A stretch of DNA of 64,000 bases from CALBPI01 sp942491885 (lineage in GTDB: Bacteria > Pseudomonadota > Gammaproteobacteria > Steroidobacterales > Woeseiaceae). Below the pieces are notes generated by a model. The model did not search any database, was not told the DNA's origin, and saw only the letters and a list, made by a program, of their open reading frames with translations. The stretch covers positions 682,001 to 746,000 of the forward strand of contig CALOCQ010000008.1 in the NCBI GenBank assembly GCA_942491885.1, written 5' to 3'. Positions 41,724-50,211 of the stretch are shown here, piece by piece. A program made the translations under genes and the position numbers. Each line of letters starts with the position of its first letter. Positions within the stretch are counted from its first letter, which is position 1.

Positions 41724-41784
41724 ATATATCCCCCGGATGCAACCCCTTTTCAGGTGGGGCACCCCGCATCGGGTGTCGATATAT
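41724..41784 (-). promoter_or_regulatory. Structured rpsB leader (candidate S2 autoregulatory element)
   Basis: In the rpsB mRNA leader three nested helices can form: ATATATC (41778-41784) with GATATAT (41724-41730); CCCGATGC (41766-41773) with GCATC-C-GGG (41732-41740); and CCCC with GGGG (41743-41746, 41756-41759), closing a loop. It lies 25-85 bases before the ATG. S2 represses rpsB-tsf through the rpsB leader in E. coli, so a like role is plausible. A TTGGCA (41804-41809) upstream might be a -35 box, but no good -10 is clear. The rest of the 274-base gap to map shows nothing further. Confidence 0.5.
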
Positions 41785-41973
41785 GTGTGGATTTAATTAA
41801 AATTGCCAAATCGGCGCGCGCTTTATATCACGACAAACGAATTGATGCCAGCAAAGCCATGGGAAATCGTTACGCTCACAGCGTATTACCGTCGTCCCTG
41901 CACTGGTATCCTTAGCGGCTAACTCAAAAGCTTCATCGACAGCTTTAACCAATAACGGAAAAATTGACCAATT

Positions 41974-42771
41974 ATGGCAGTAACGATCAAAACACCGGAA
42001 CAGCAGGACAAGATGCGCATCGCAGGCAGGCTTGCCGCGGATGTTCTCGACATGATTACCGAGCACGTACAGCCCGGCATCACCACCGACGAGCTCAACA
42101 CGCTATGCCACCGCTACATCACCGAGGTTCAGGATGCGATCCCCGCACCGCTGAATTATCGCGGCGGCGGCCCGGTACCGTTTCCCAAGTCGATTTGCAC
42201 ATCACTTAACCACGTTATCTGCCACGGGATACCGTCGGATCGCGCGCTGCGCAACGGCGATGCGCTCAATATTGATATCACCGTGATCAAGGACGGTTGG
42301 CACGGTGACACGAGCCGTATGTTTCTGGTCGGCAAGCCGACTGTTCAGGGCGAACGCATGGCGAGCCTGTGTCACGAGGCAATGATGCGTGGCATCAAAC
42401 AGGTAGCGCCCGGTAAACAATTGGGCGACATCGGGCATGCGATTCAGACATTCGTTGAGGGACAACGCTGCTCTGTGGTGCGCGAGTATTGCGGCCATGG
42501 CATCGGACAGGTGTTCCACGAAGACCCGCAGGTCGTGCACTACGGCAAACCCGGCACCGGTATGGTGCTGCAACCCGGCATGACGTTCACGGTCGAACCA
42601 ATGGTTAACGCCGGCAAGCGCCACACCAAACTCCTGCCGGACGGCTGGACCGTTGTAACCAAAGACCATTCACTGTCGGTGCAATGGGAGCACACCGTGC
42701 TGGTCACAGACACCGGCTATGAGATCCTGACCCTGGGCGCTGCGCAGCGGGAAAGTGCCAATGCGGCTTAG
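41974..42771 (+). CDS. map: Methionine aminopeptidase, type I
   Basis: Removes initiator methionine from new proteins. The 265-residue enzyme carries the dinuclear metal ligands of the family: aspartates in NIDITVIKDGWHGDTSRMF-type core (ALNIDITV and GDTSRMF), the histidine in EYCGHGIGQVFHEDP, and glutamates in TFTVEPMV and QWEHTVLVT. It diverges from rpsB, as in E. coli and Pseudomonas, and leads the plus-strand run map-glnD-dapC-dapD. The ribosome site is weak (ACGGAAAA, well upstream). Confidence 0.98.
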   Translation: MAVTIKTPEQQDKMRIAGRLAADVLDMITEHVQPGITTDELNTLCHRYITEVQDAIPAPLNYRGGGPVPFPKSICTSLNHVICHGIPSDRALRNGDALNIDITVIKDGWHGDTSRMFLVGKPTVQGERMASLCHEAMMRGIKQVAPGKQLGDIGHAIQTFVEGQRCSVVREYCGHGIGQVFHEDPQVVHYGKPGTGMVLQPGMTFTVEPMVNAGKRHTKLLPDGWTVVTKDHSLSVQWEHTVLVTDTGYEILTLGAAQRESANAA

Positions 42772-42825
42772 TCTCTTTTCATCCGTTGCCGGCGATTACG
42801 CGGCCACGCTTTGCGGTTTACCAAC

Positions 42826-45513
42826 ATGCTGAGAAGCGGCGGCACAAGACCCCTCAACAGCAACGAAGGTCGCGATGAGACCGTTGCGGCGTTTTCGGCG
42901 GCAATCTCGAGCCTGTCGGCACAGCGCCCTCAGGACTTGCGCGCGGCGCTGACGGTCGCGAATGACGCGCTGGCGGCGCGTTTCCGCGCCGGCGATGCTG
43001 TGGAGGCTCTGGTCGGCGCACATGCCGACCTTATCGACGCGCTGCTACTGCACTTGTGGCATGAGCTCGGTGTTGATGACGCGCGCACAGCGCTGGCCGC
43101 GGTCGGCGGTTACGGGCGCGGTGAGCTGCACCCCGGTTCTGACATTGATGTCCTGGTATTACTCGATGACGACAGCCCCGACACAACGGATGTCGGTAGC
43201 TTCGTCACCGCCCTCTGGGACGTCGGTCTGGAGGTGGGTCACAGCGTGCGCACGGTCGCGCAGTGCGCAGACGAGGCGCGCGACGATGTCACCGTCGCCA
43301 CCACACTTATGGAGGCCAGGCGTCTGGCCGGGCCGCAGTCGTTATTCGATGCGATGCTCGCTGCAACGGCACCGGCCAACATCTGGACATCACAGGACTT
43401 CTTCCGCGCGAAACGTGATGAGCAACGCGCACGCCATTTGCGCTATGACGATACCGGCTACAATCTGGAGCCGAACGTCAAAGGCAGCCCCGGCGGCCTG
43501 CGTGACATCCAGATGGTCGGATGGATCGCAAAACGCCATTTCGGCACCGGGGATTTGTCCGAACTGATCCGGCATGACTTCCTCTCACGTGGCCAGTACG
43601 AGCGACTTATCGAGGGCCGGCACTTCCTGTGGACAGTGCGCTATGGGCTGCATGTCCTGACCGGCCGACGCGAGGACCGGTTATTGTTTGACCACCAGAA
43701 ATCGCTGGCATTGATGCTCGGCTACGAAGACGCGCGCTTCACGCTGGGCGTCGAGCAAATGATGCAGCGTTACTACCGCACCGTGATGGAACAATCACGA
43801 CTGAACGAAATGCTGCTGCAGCTTTTTGAAGAAGACATTCTGCTGACGCCGGACGAGCAACCTGAAAAACTCGATGAGTCCTTCGTAAGCCGCAATGGTT
43901 ATCTGCAAACCGTCGACGACGACGTGTTCGCGCGCAACCCGTCCGCACTGCTGAGCATGTTCCGTTGCCTGCAGAACAACCCCGAGCTGAAAGGCGTCAG
44001 TGCGCGGACACTCGGCCTGGTGCGCCGAAGTCTGGACCTGATCGACGAACAGTTCCGCCAGCACCCGCGCAATCACCGGCTGTTTCTGGACATTCTTCGC
44101 GCACCACACGGCGTCACGCGGGAGCTGCGTCGCATGAACCGCTACGGTCTGTTGGGCTTATACATTCCCGCATTCGGACGCATTGTCGGGCGTATGCAAT
44201 ACGATCTGTTCCACGCCTACACCGTCGATGAACACACGTTATTTGTGGTCAGCAACCTGCGCCGCTTCTCTCTGGACCGCTTTGCCGACGAGTTCCCGCA
44301 CTGCACCAAAGTCATGCAGCAGCTGGATGATCAGATGCTCGCCCTTCTGGCTGGCCTTTTTCACGACATCGCGAAGGGCCGCGGCGGCGATCATTCCGAA
44401 CTCGGTGCGGTCGACGCGCTGGCTTTTTGCCGCGAACACGGCCTCGATGAAGGTGATGCGACGCTGGTCTCGTGGCTGGTGCAAAACCACCTCGTGCTGT
44501 CGATGACTGCGCAAAAGAAAGACATCACCGATCCTGAAGTCATTGGGCGTTTTGCGAAACTGGTCGGTGATAAACGCCACCTGGATTATCTGTACGTGCT
44601 TACTGCGGCGGACGTGCGCGGGACGAACCCGAAACTGTGGAACTCGTGGAAATCAAAATTATTCCGCGATCTTTACGATGCGACTTGCGAAGCATTGAGC
44701 CGCGGTTTGGAAAACCCGCTTGAGATCGAATCGCTGATCCGACAGACGCAGCAAGAGGCGCTAAAGGTGCTTAACGCGTCGGCCGATGATGCGGCGATCG
44801 AAACCATCTGGCAGCAACTCCCGGATGAATACTTCCAACGTCACAGTGGCCAGGAGGTCGCCTGGCACACTCGCGCGCTGCAAGCAGGTGGTCTCACCGA
44901 GCCGCAGCTGCATGTGCAAGCACAACAAGAACTCAACGGCATCGCCATCATGTTGTACACGCCACATGTCAGGCACACATTTGCCGCCGTCACGGCGGCG
45001 CTGGACGAGCTTGGCTTATCGGTTCTCGACGCACGTATCGAGCCGATCAAGAATGGCTTCAGTCTCGATACCTATATCGTCGTCGAGCAATCCGGTGAGG
45101 CGATCACTGAAGAACGGCTTGCCGATGTATTACAAAGACTCGACTATATTCCGCGGCTGCAAGACGATCGTGTGCCAACCGTGCATCGCAAGGTGGAGCG
45201 ACGGCAACGAATGTTCAATACGCGTACCGGCACACGCTTCCGCGTCGACAAGACCGGCGGTCGGACCGAAATGGAACTCACCTGCAGCGATCACCCGGGG
45301 TTGCTGCTGACCGTTGGCGAAGTACTGATCGAGTGCGGTCTCTACATCAACGCTGCGAAAATCGTTACGATCGGCGAACGCGCAGAAGATGTTTTCTACC
45401 TGACCGACCAGCAAGAACAACCGCTCTCCGAGACGCAGTGCGAGCAGCTCGGCACGCTGCTTCGGGAGCGCATTGAGCAGCGTCTGGCCAACAATCACAA
45501 ATCCGTATCGTGA
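42826..45513 (+). CDS. glnD: Bifunctional PII uridylyltransferase/uridylyl-removing enzyme
   Basis: Senses glutamine and adds or removes UMP on PII signal proteins. Domains in order: nucleotidyltransferase with GGYGRGELHPGSDID (about residues 94-108), the PII-UTase linker (GYNLEPNVKGSPGGLRDIQ), an HD domain with LFHDIAKGRGGDHSELG, and two C-terminal ACT domains, the second starting MELTCSDHPGLLLTVGEVL. About 895 residues. I use the ATG at 42826; an in-frame TTG at 42811 is possible. It overlaps dapC by 4 bases. Confidence 0.97.
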   Translation: MLRSGGTRPLNSNEGRDETVAAFSAAISSLSAQRPQDLRAALTVANDALAARFRAGDAVEALVGAHADLIDALLLHLWHELGVDDARTALAAVGGYGRGELHPGSDIDVLVLLDDDSPDTTDVGSFVTALWDVGLEVGHSVRTVAQCADEARDDVTVATTLMEARRLAGPQSLFDAMLAATAPANIWTSQDFFRAKRDEQRARHLRYDDTGYNLEPNVKGSPGGLRDIQMVGWIAKRHFGTGDLSELIRHDFLSRGQYERLIEGRHFLWTVRYGLHVLTGRREDRLLFDHQKSLALMLGYEDARFTLGVEQMMQRYYRTVMEQSRLNEMLLQLFEEDILLTPDEQPEKLDESFVSRNGYLQTVDDDVFARNPSALLSMFRCLQNNPELKGVSARTLGLVRRSLDLIDEQFRQHPRNHRLFLDILRAPHGVTRELRRMNRYGLLGLYIPAFGRIVGRMQYDLFHAYTVDEHTLFVVSNLRRFSLDRFADEFPHCTKVMQQLDDQMLALLAGLFHDIAKGRGGDHSELGAVDALAFCREHGLDEGDATLVSWLVQNHLVLSMTAQKKDITDPEVIGRFAKLVGDKRHLDYLYVLTAADVRGTNPKLWNSWKSKLFRDLYDATCEALSRGLENPLEIESLIRQTQQEALKVLNASADDAAIETIWQQLPDEYFQRHSGQEVAWHTRALQAGGLTEPQLHVQAQQELNGIAIMLYTPHVRHTFAAVTAALDELGLSVLDARIEPIKNGFSLDTYIVVEQSGEAITEERLADVLQRLDYIPRLQDDRVPTVHRKVERRQRMFNTRTGTRFRVDKTGGRTEMELTCSDHPGLLLTVGEVLIECGLYINAAKIVTIGERAEDVFYLTDQQEQPLSETQCEQLGTLLRERIEQRLANNHKSVS

Positions 45514-46721
45514 GCGCGCACCTCGACGCGGCAAACCGCGGATTTGCGGCCTTGCAACCCTACCCGTTCGAGAAGCTTGAGAAACTTCTGGCACAAGTCG
45601 GTGCACCCGACGATCTGTCGCCGATCAGGTTGTCGATCGGTGAGCCGCGTCATACGCCGCCCGAACACGTCCTGCAGGTTTACCGCGATAATATCGCCGA
45701 GGGGGTATCGCGCTATCCGACAATCCGCGGGCGTCGCGAACTGCGTCAGGCCTGCGCGGACTGGCTGATGCGCCGGTTCGGCGTCGAGCTGGATGCCGAC
45801 ACCATGATCCAGCCGGTCACCGGCACACGCGAGGCATTGTTCGCCGCGGCACAGGCGTTCGTGCGCGCGGACAGCGGGCAAACCGTAATGATGCCGAACC
45901 CGTTCTACCAGATCTACGAGGGCGCGGCGCTGATGGCGGGCGCGACACCCGACTATCTGAACGTCTTTGCCGCGGACAATTTCTTGCCGGTGCTGGAGGC
46001 TATCGATGTTGCGCGCCTCGATCGCGCCCGTCTCTTTTACCTGTGTACGCCCGTCAACCCGTGCGGCACGGTGGCGAGTGTTGATTACCTGAAACAATTG
46101 CTGATACTCGCCGAGCGGCATGACTTCCTGGTGATGGCAGATGAGTGCTATATCGAGTTGTATCGCGACGAACCGCCAGTGTCGATCCTGAACGCTTGCA
46201 AGGCCCTTGGGCTCGCCCGATACGAACGCGTGCTGGCTTTCCACAGCCTGTCAAAGCGATCCAACCTGCCGGGCATGCGCTCCGGCTTTGTTGCCGGCGA
46301 TCCGGCCTTAATCGCTGACTATGCGCGCTATCGAACCTACCACGGTTGTTCGATGTCACTCGCCGTGCAGGCCGCCAGCATCGCCGCATGGCAGGACGAT
46401 GCGCATGTTGAGATAAACCGTGCCAAATACAACGAAAAATACACGGCCGTCGTCGCAATCATGCGCGACGCATTCGACGTCACCGCACCGCCAGCGAGTT
46501 TCTATTTGTGGCCAAAAGTCGGCGGCGACGACGCCGCGTGGTGCCAGGCGTTATACGCGAACAGCAACGTTACCGTAGTGCCGGGCAGCTACCTCAGCCG
46601 CGATGTTGATGGCGTCAATCCGGGCAGCGGCTATGTGCGCATATCGCTGGTGGCGGATCTCGAAGAAACGCTCGAGGCCGCGCGCAGAATTGTTCATTTC
46701 TCAAAACACTTTGGAGGCTGA
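45510..46721 (+). CDS. dapC: Succinyldiaminopimelate aminotransferase (DapC type)
   Basis: PLP-dependent class I aminotransferase; by context it makes N-succinyl-LL-diaminopimelate from the keto acid. The 403-residue protein has ETLRY-like SRYPTIRGRRELRQA, the PNPFYQIYEG and CTPVNPCGTV motifs, and the PLP lysine in HSLSKRSNLPGMRSGF (Lys249). Start is GTG at 45510, overlapping the glnD stop (GTGA). It is 6 bases ahead of dapD, giving successive steps of the succinylase branch. The assignment rests on family pattern plus neighbourhood. Confidence 0.93.
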   Translation: MSAHLDAANRGFAALQPYPFEKLEKLLAQVGAPDDLSPIRLSIGEPRHTPPEHVLQVYRDNIAEGVSRYPTIRGRRELRQACADWLMRRFGVELDADTMIQPVTGTREALFAAAQAFVRADSGQTVMMPNPFYQIYEGAALMAGATPDYLNVFAADNFLPVLEAIDVARLDRARLFYLCTPVNPCGTVASVDYLKQLLILAERHDFLVMADECYIELYRDEPPVSILNACKALGLARYERVLAFHSLSKRSNLPGMRSGFVAGDPALIADYARYRTYHGCSMSLAVQAASIAAWQDDAHVEINRAKYNEKYTAVVAIMRDAFDVTAPPASFYLWPKVGGDDAAWCQALYANSNVTVVPGSYLSRDVDGVNPGSGYVRISLVADLEETLEAARRIVHFSKHFGG

Positions 46722-46727
46722 CCGCCT

Positions 46728-47552
46728 GTGGATGCATTGATCAAGACTATCGAGGCCGCCTGGGAGCAGCGCGACACCATAGACCGCGAGGACGCGGATC
46801 TGAAGCAAGCCGTTGACGACGCAATTGCACTGCTCGATCGCGGTGAGGCCCGCGTGGCAGAGCCCGACGCCGATGGCTGGCGGGTCAACGACTGGCTCAA
46901 GAAAGCGGTGCTGCTGTCGTTCAGACTGCGGGACAATCAACGCATTGAGCACGCGCCGAACCACTACTACGACAAGGTACCGCTGAAGTACGCCGATTAC
47001 AGCGCAGCAGATTTCGAGCGCGACGGCGTGCGCGTCGTGCCGGACGCGCAGGTGCGCCAGGGCGCGTTCGTTGCACGCGATGTCGTATTGATGCCCTCCT
47101 ACACCAATATTGGTGCCTACATCGATAGCGGGACAATGGTCGACACGTGGGCCACGGTTGGCAGCTGCGCACAGATCGGGCGCAACGTGCACCTGTCCGG
47201 TGGCGTTGGTATCGGTGGTGTTCTCGAGCCCTTGCAGGCGGCGCCGACAATCATCGAGGACGATTGCTTCATCGGCGCCCGCTCGGAGATCGTCGAAGGG
47301 GTGATCATCGAACGCGGCAGCGTCATTTCGATGGGCGTCTACATCGGTCAGAGCACACGGATTTATGATCGCGACAAAGACGAGGTGCACTACGGCCGCG
47401 TGCCGGCCGGCAGCGTCGTCGTCGCCGGCAACCTCCCTGCCGACAACGGCAAGTATTCGCTCTATGCCGCGGTAATCGTCAAACGCGTCGATGCTCGCAC
47501 GCGCGCGAAAGTCGGACTTAACGCATTATTGCGACAGGCGACCAGCGAATGA
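46728..47552 (+). CDS. dapD: Tetrahydrodipicolinate N-succinyltransferase
   Basis: Transfers succinyl from CoA to tetrahydrodipicolinate in lysine and diaminopimelate synthesis. The 274-residue protein has an N-terminal helical domain, then a left-handed beta helix of hexapeptide repeats (VVLMPSYTNIGAYIDSGTMV, GSCAQIGRNVHLSGGVGIGG, PTIIEDDCFIGARSEIVEG). Start is GTG at 46728 with GGAGG about 10 bases upstream. It overlaps the ArsC-family gene by 4 bases. Confidence 0.97.
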   Translation: MDALIKTIEAAWEQRDTIDREDADLKQAVDDAIALLDRGEARVAEPDADGWRVNDWLKKAVLLSFRLRDNQRIEHAPNHYYDKVPLKYADYSAADFERDGVRVVPDAQVRQGAFVARDVVLMPSYTNIGAYIDSGTMVDTWATVGSCAQIGRNVHLSGGVGIGGVLEPLQAAPTIIEDDCFIGARSEIVEGVIIERGSVISMGVYIGQSTRIYDRDKDEVHYGRVPAGSVVVAGNLPADNGKYSLYAAVIVKRVDARTRAKVGLNALLRQATSE

Positions 47553-47890
47553 TTCGCGTCTATGGCATCAAGAACTGCGACACCTGTCGCAAGGCGATCA
47601 AATGGCTGGAGGCGCACAATGCGGACTACGAGTTTCGCGACGTGCGCGACAAGCCAATGACACGCTCGCTCATCGATAACTGGACGGGACAGCTTGGCTG
47701 GGAGCTGCTGGTGAACCGACGCTCCACGACATGGCGGGGGTTTGGTAGCGCCGCGCGTGAGGCGCTCGACGGCGGCACCGTGGCCGCAACGCTGCTGGCA
47801 CATCCGACGCTGATGAAACGCCCGGTGTTCGTCAAAGACGACGATATTCAGATTGGTTTCGACGAGGCCACGCTGGCTGAATGGCTCTGA
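47549..47890 (+). CDS. ArsC/Spx-family protein YffB
   Basis: A 113-residue thioredoxin-fold protein of the arsenate-reductase-like family: YGIKNCDTCRKAIKWLE with Cys10 and Cys13 at the N-terminus and LLAHPTLMKRPVFV in the C-terminal half. The E. coli relative YffB lies directly before dapE and its role is unclear. Here it overlaps dapD by 4 bases, and the pst operon now separates it from dapE. A reductase role is possible, but a true arsenate reductase function is not indicated. Confidence 0.9.
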   Translation: MIRVYGIKNCDTCRKAIKWLEAHNADYEFRDVRDKPMTRSLIDNWTGQLGWELLVNRRSTTWRGFGSAAREALDGGTVAATLLAHPTLMKRPVFVKDDDIQIGFDEATLAEWL

Positions 47891-47907
47891 GTCGCGGCCG
47901 GCAGATA

Positions 47908-47963
47908 CCGGCCCGCCAATGGACCGGCCCTCCAAGAAAACGGCCCGCTAGCCGAACCGGCCC
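47908..47963. repeat. Short degenerate CCGGCCC direct repeats at the dap/pst boundary
   Basis: ACCGGCCC occurs at 47908, 47923 and 47956, with ACGGCCC at 47940, spaced 15-17 bases apart across the ArsC-gene/pstB junction and into the pstB stop region. A GGCCGG/CCGGCC hairpin (47896-47913) overlaps the first copy. No T-run follows, so it is not a clear terminator. Confidence 0.5.
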
Positions 47964-48904
47964 GTGATGTAGTCTTCCGTCAGGCGGTGCTGCGGGTTGG
48001 TGAATACCTTGTCGGTCTCGTCGACCTCAATCAGTTCACCCAGATGGAAGTAGGCGGTGCGTTGCGATACGCGCGCGGCCTGCTGCATTGAATGGGTGAC
48101 GATGACGATGGCATAGTTCGTGCGCAGCTCGTCAATCAGGTCTTCAATTTTCGCCGTAGCGATCGGGTCCAATGCGGAGCAAGGTTCATCCATCAGGATA
48201 ACCTCGGGGCTAACAGCAATGGTGCGGGCTATACACAGACGCTGCTGCTGCCCACCTGACAAACCGGTGCCGGTCTCGTGCAAGCGATCTTTTACTTCGG
48301 CAAGCAGACCGGCACGCTCCAGACTGGTATGGACAATTTCGTCGAGGTCGGCACGATTCTCAGCCAGACCATGGATCCGCGGCCCGTAGGCAACGTTGTC
48401 GTAAATCGACTTCGGGAACGGATTCGGTTTCTGGAAAACCATACCGACGCGCGCACGCAGTGATACGACATCCATATCTTTGCTATAAATATCCTGACCG
48501 CCGAGCATAATCCTGCCTTCGACGCGCGCACTGGCGATCGTATCGTTCATGCGATTCAGGCAGCGCAGGAAAGTGGACTTGCCGCAACCGGACGGCCCGA
48601 TCAGCGCGATAACCTCGTTACGACTGATCTCAAGGCTGATGTTCTTGATCGCTTGCGCGTCATCATAAAAAACATCGACGTTATGAGCCTGAAAGTACGG
48701 ATCGTCCACGAACGGTGACCCGACGGTCGATGTGCGCTTGTCAGCAACGCTCTTGTTACCGTCAGCCGCAGCGATATCCGATGCATCCGGCATAAAACCG
48801 CTATCCCCGTCCAGCGTCAATTCCGACATATCACTTTCCCCTATGCGCCGCCCGCTGTCCACCTCGGGCGGCGATTTTTCTGTAGTTTTCATCGTGGCGG
48901 CCAT
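47948..48904 (-). CDS. pstB: Phosphate ABC transporter ATP-binding protein PstB
   Basis: ATPase of the high-affinity phosphate importer. The ABC motifs are intact: Walker A GPSGCGKST, Q-loop GMVFQKPNPFPKSIYDNV, signature LSGGQQQRLCIARTIA and Walker B VILMDEPCSALDP. The product is 318 residues; E. coli PstB is 257, and the excess is an acidic N-terminal extension of about 60 residues without clear likeness. An alternative ATG at 48829 with GGGGAAA upstream would shorten it by 25. It lies 4 bases beyond pstA. Confidence 0.96.
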   Translation of the reverse strand: MAATMKTTEKSPPEVDSGRRIGESDMSELTLDGDSGFMPDASDIAAADGNKSVADKRTSTVGSPFVDDPYFQAHNVDVFYDDAQAIKNISLEISRNEVIALIGPSGCGKSTFLRCLNRMNDTIASARVEGRIMLGGQDIYSKDMDVVSLRARVGMVFQKPNPFPKSIYDNVAYGPRIHGLAENRADLDEIVHTSLERAGLLAEVKDRLHETGTGLSGGQQQRLCIARTIAVSPEVILMDEPCSALDPIATAKIEDLIDELRTNYAIVIVTHSMQQAARVSQRTAYFHLGELIEVDETDKVFTNPQHRLTEDYITGRFG

Positions 48905-48908
48905 GGGT

Positions 48909-50201
48909 CTACCAGGTACGCTCGAAGCGGCGGCGCAATAGCACCGCCAGCAGGTTCATTAATAGCAGGAAGCCGAGCAGCACAATAATCGCGGCTGACG
49001 TGCGTTCAACAAAGGCCCGCTCCGGGCTGTCTGCCCATAGATAGACCTGCACCGGTAAGGCCGTCGCAGGCTGCATCGGACCGTTCGGCACATCGACAAC
49101 AAATGCCACCATACCGATCATCAGCAGCGGCGCCGTCTCGCCGAGTGCGCGCGCCATGCCGATAATCGTGCCTGTAAGAATACCGGGCAATGCCAGCGGC
49201 AATACATGCTGGAATACCATCTGCACCTGCGACGCGCCTACGCCAAGCGCCGCTTCACGAATCGACGGCGGCACGGATTTGACCGCCGCGCGCGCGGCAA
49301 TAATGATGACCGGCAGGGTCAGCAGCGCGAGCACCAGCCCGCCCACCAACGGCGCGGACCGCGGCAGCGACAGCCAGTTAATAAACACCGCCAACCCGAG
49401 CAACCCGTAAACAATCGACGGTACCGCGGCGAGGTTGTTGATGTTGACCTCGATAAGGTCCGTCCAACGATTGCGCGGCGCGAATTCCTCGAGATAAATC
49501 GCAGCCGCAACGCCAAGCGGGAAGGCAAGCGCCACCGTGACCAGCAACATGTAGAAAGAGCCCATGAATGCGGCGCGAATACCGGCGAGCTCCGGATCGC
49601 GTGAGTCACCATTGCTGAACAGCGCGGTATTGAACGCAAGACCTATGCGGTCACTGGCGATCAGTTCGTCGATCCAACCAATCTGGCGATCAGAGACAAC
49701 CCGCTGCGCCTCCGGCGTCGCGCGGTCGATATTACCTTTCATCAGCATGTCGACGTTAGCACCAGCCGGCACCCAAAGATCGATAGTCTGGCCAACCAGC
49801 GATGGATCCGCGCCAACCTTATCGGCCAGCAAATAACCCGCTTCGACGCTGATCAGCGCACCCAGCGCGCGCCGATCACTACGCCCTGACGCACTGGGAA
49901 AAAGTCGCGTCATCGCGTCACGGATAACCGCATCGTAGTCGCCTGCCTCGAGCGAGGCCTGGCTCAGGTCGCCGCGTGGATCAACGTCAGCCGCGGAAAT
50001 CTGCACCGGCAGCAGAATCTGGCTCTGGCGGAATGCACTAACGCCCTTGCTGAAGATGCTGGCGAAAAACACCAACAAGAACAGCAGCCCCGCCATCACC
50101 GCAAGGAAGCCGAAAAGCCGGAAGCGCCGTTCCTGCGCATAGCGCTTGCGCAGACTGGCCTCAACACTTTTTCTGACCGCGAGTTGTTGTTCAGTAACCA
50201 T
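48909..50201 (-). CDS. pstA: Phosphate ABC transporter permease PstA (large form)
   Basis: One of two permeases of the phosphate importer. The C-terminal half is a standard permease with six membrane helices and the EAA-type loop AALGVGASQVQMVFQHVLPL. The 430-residue protein is much longer than E. coli PstA (296) because a hydrophilic stretch of about 150 residues lies between the first and second membrane helices (about residues 60-210), matching the N-terminal domain seen in the long PstA forms. I chose the ATG at 50201 with TAAGG 9 bases upstream; a longer frame overlaps pstC. Confidence 0.95.
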   Translation of the reverse strand: MVTEQQLAVRKSVEASLRKRYAQERRFRLFGFLAVMAGLLFLLVFFASIFSKGVSAFRQSQILLPVQISAADVDPRGDLSQASLEAGDYDAVIRDAMTRLFPSASGRSDRRALGALISVEAGYLLADKVGADPSLVGQTIDLWVPAGANVDMLMKGNIDRATPEAQRVVSDRQIGWIDELIASDRIGLAFNTALFSNGDSRDPELAGIRAAFMGSFYMLLVTVALAFPLGVAAAIYLEEFAPRNRWTDLIEVNINNLAAVPSIVYGLLGLAVFINWLSLPRSAPLVGGLVLALLTLPVIIIAARAAVKSVPPSIREAALGVGASQVQMVFQHVLPLALPGILTGTIIGMARALGETAPLLMIGMVAFVVDVPNGPMQPATALPVQVYLWADSPERAFVERTSAAIIVLLGFLLLMNLLAVLLRRRFERTW

Positions 50202-50211
50202 GTTCGTCGCC

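Noticed and set aside
47896..47913. Rho-independent terminator between the ArsC-family gene and pstB
   Set aside because: A hairpin is present but no T-run follows on either strand.
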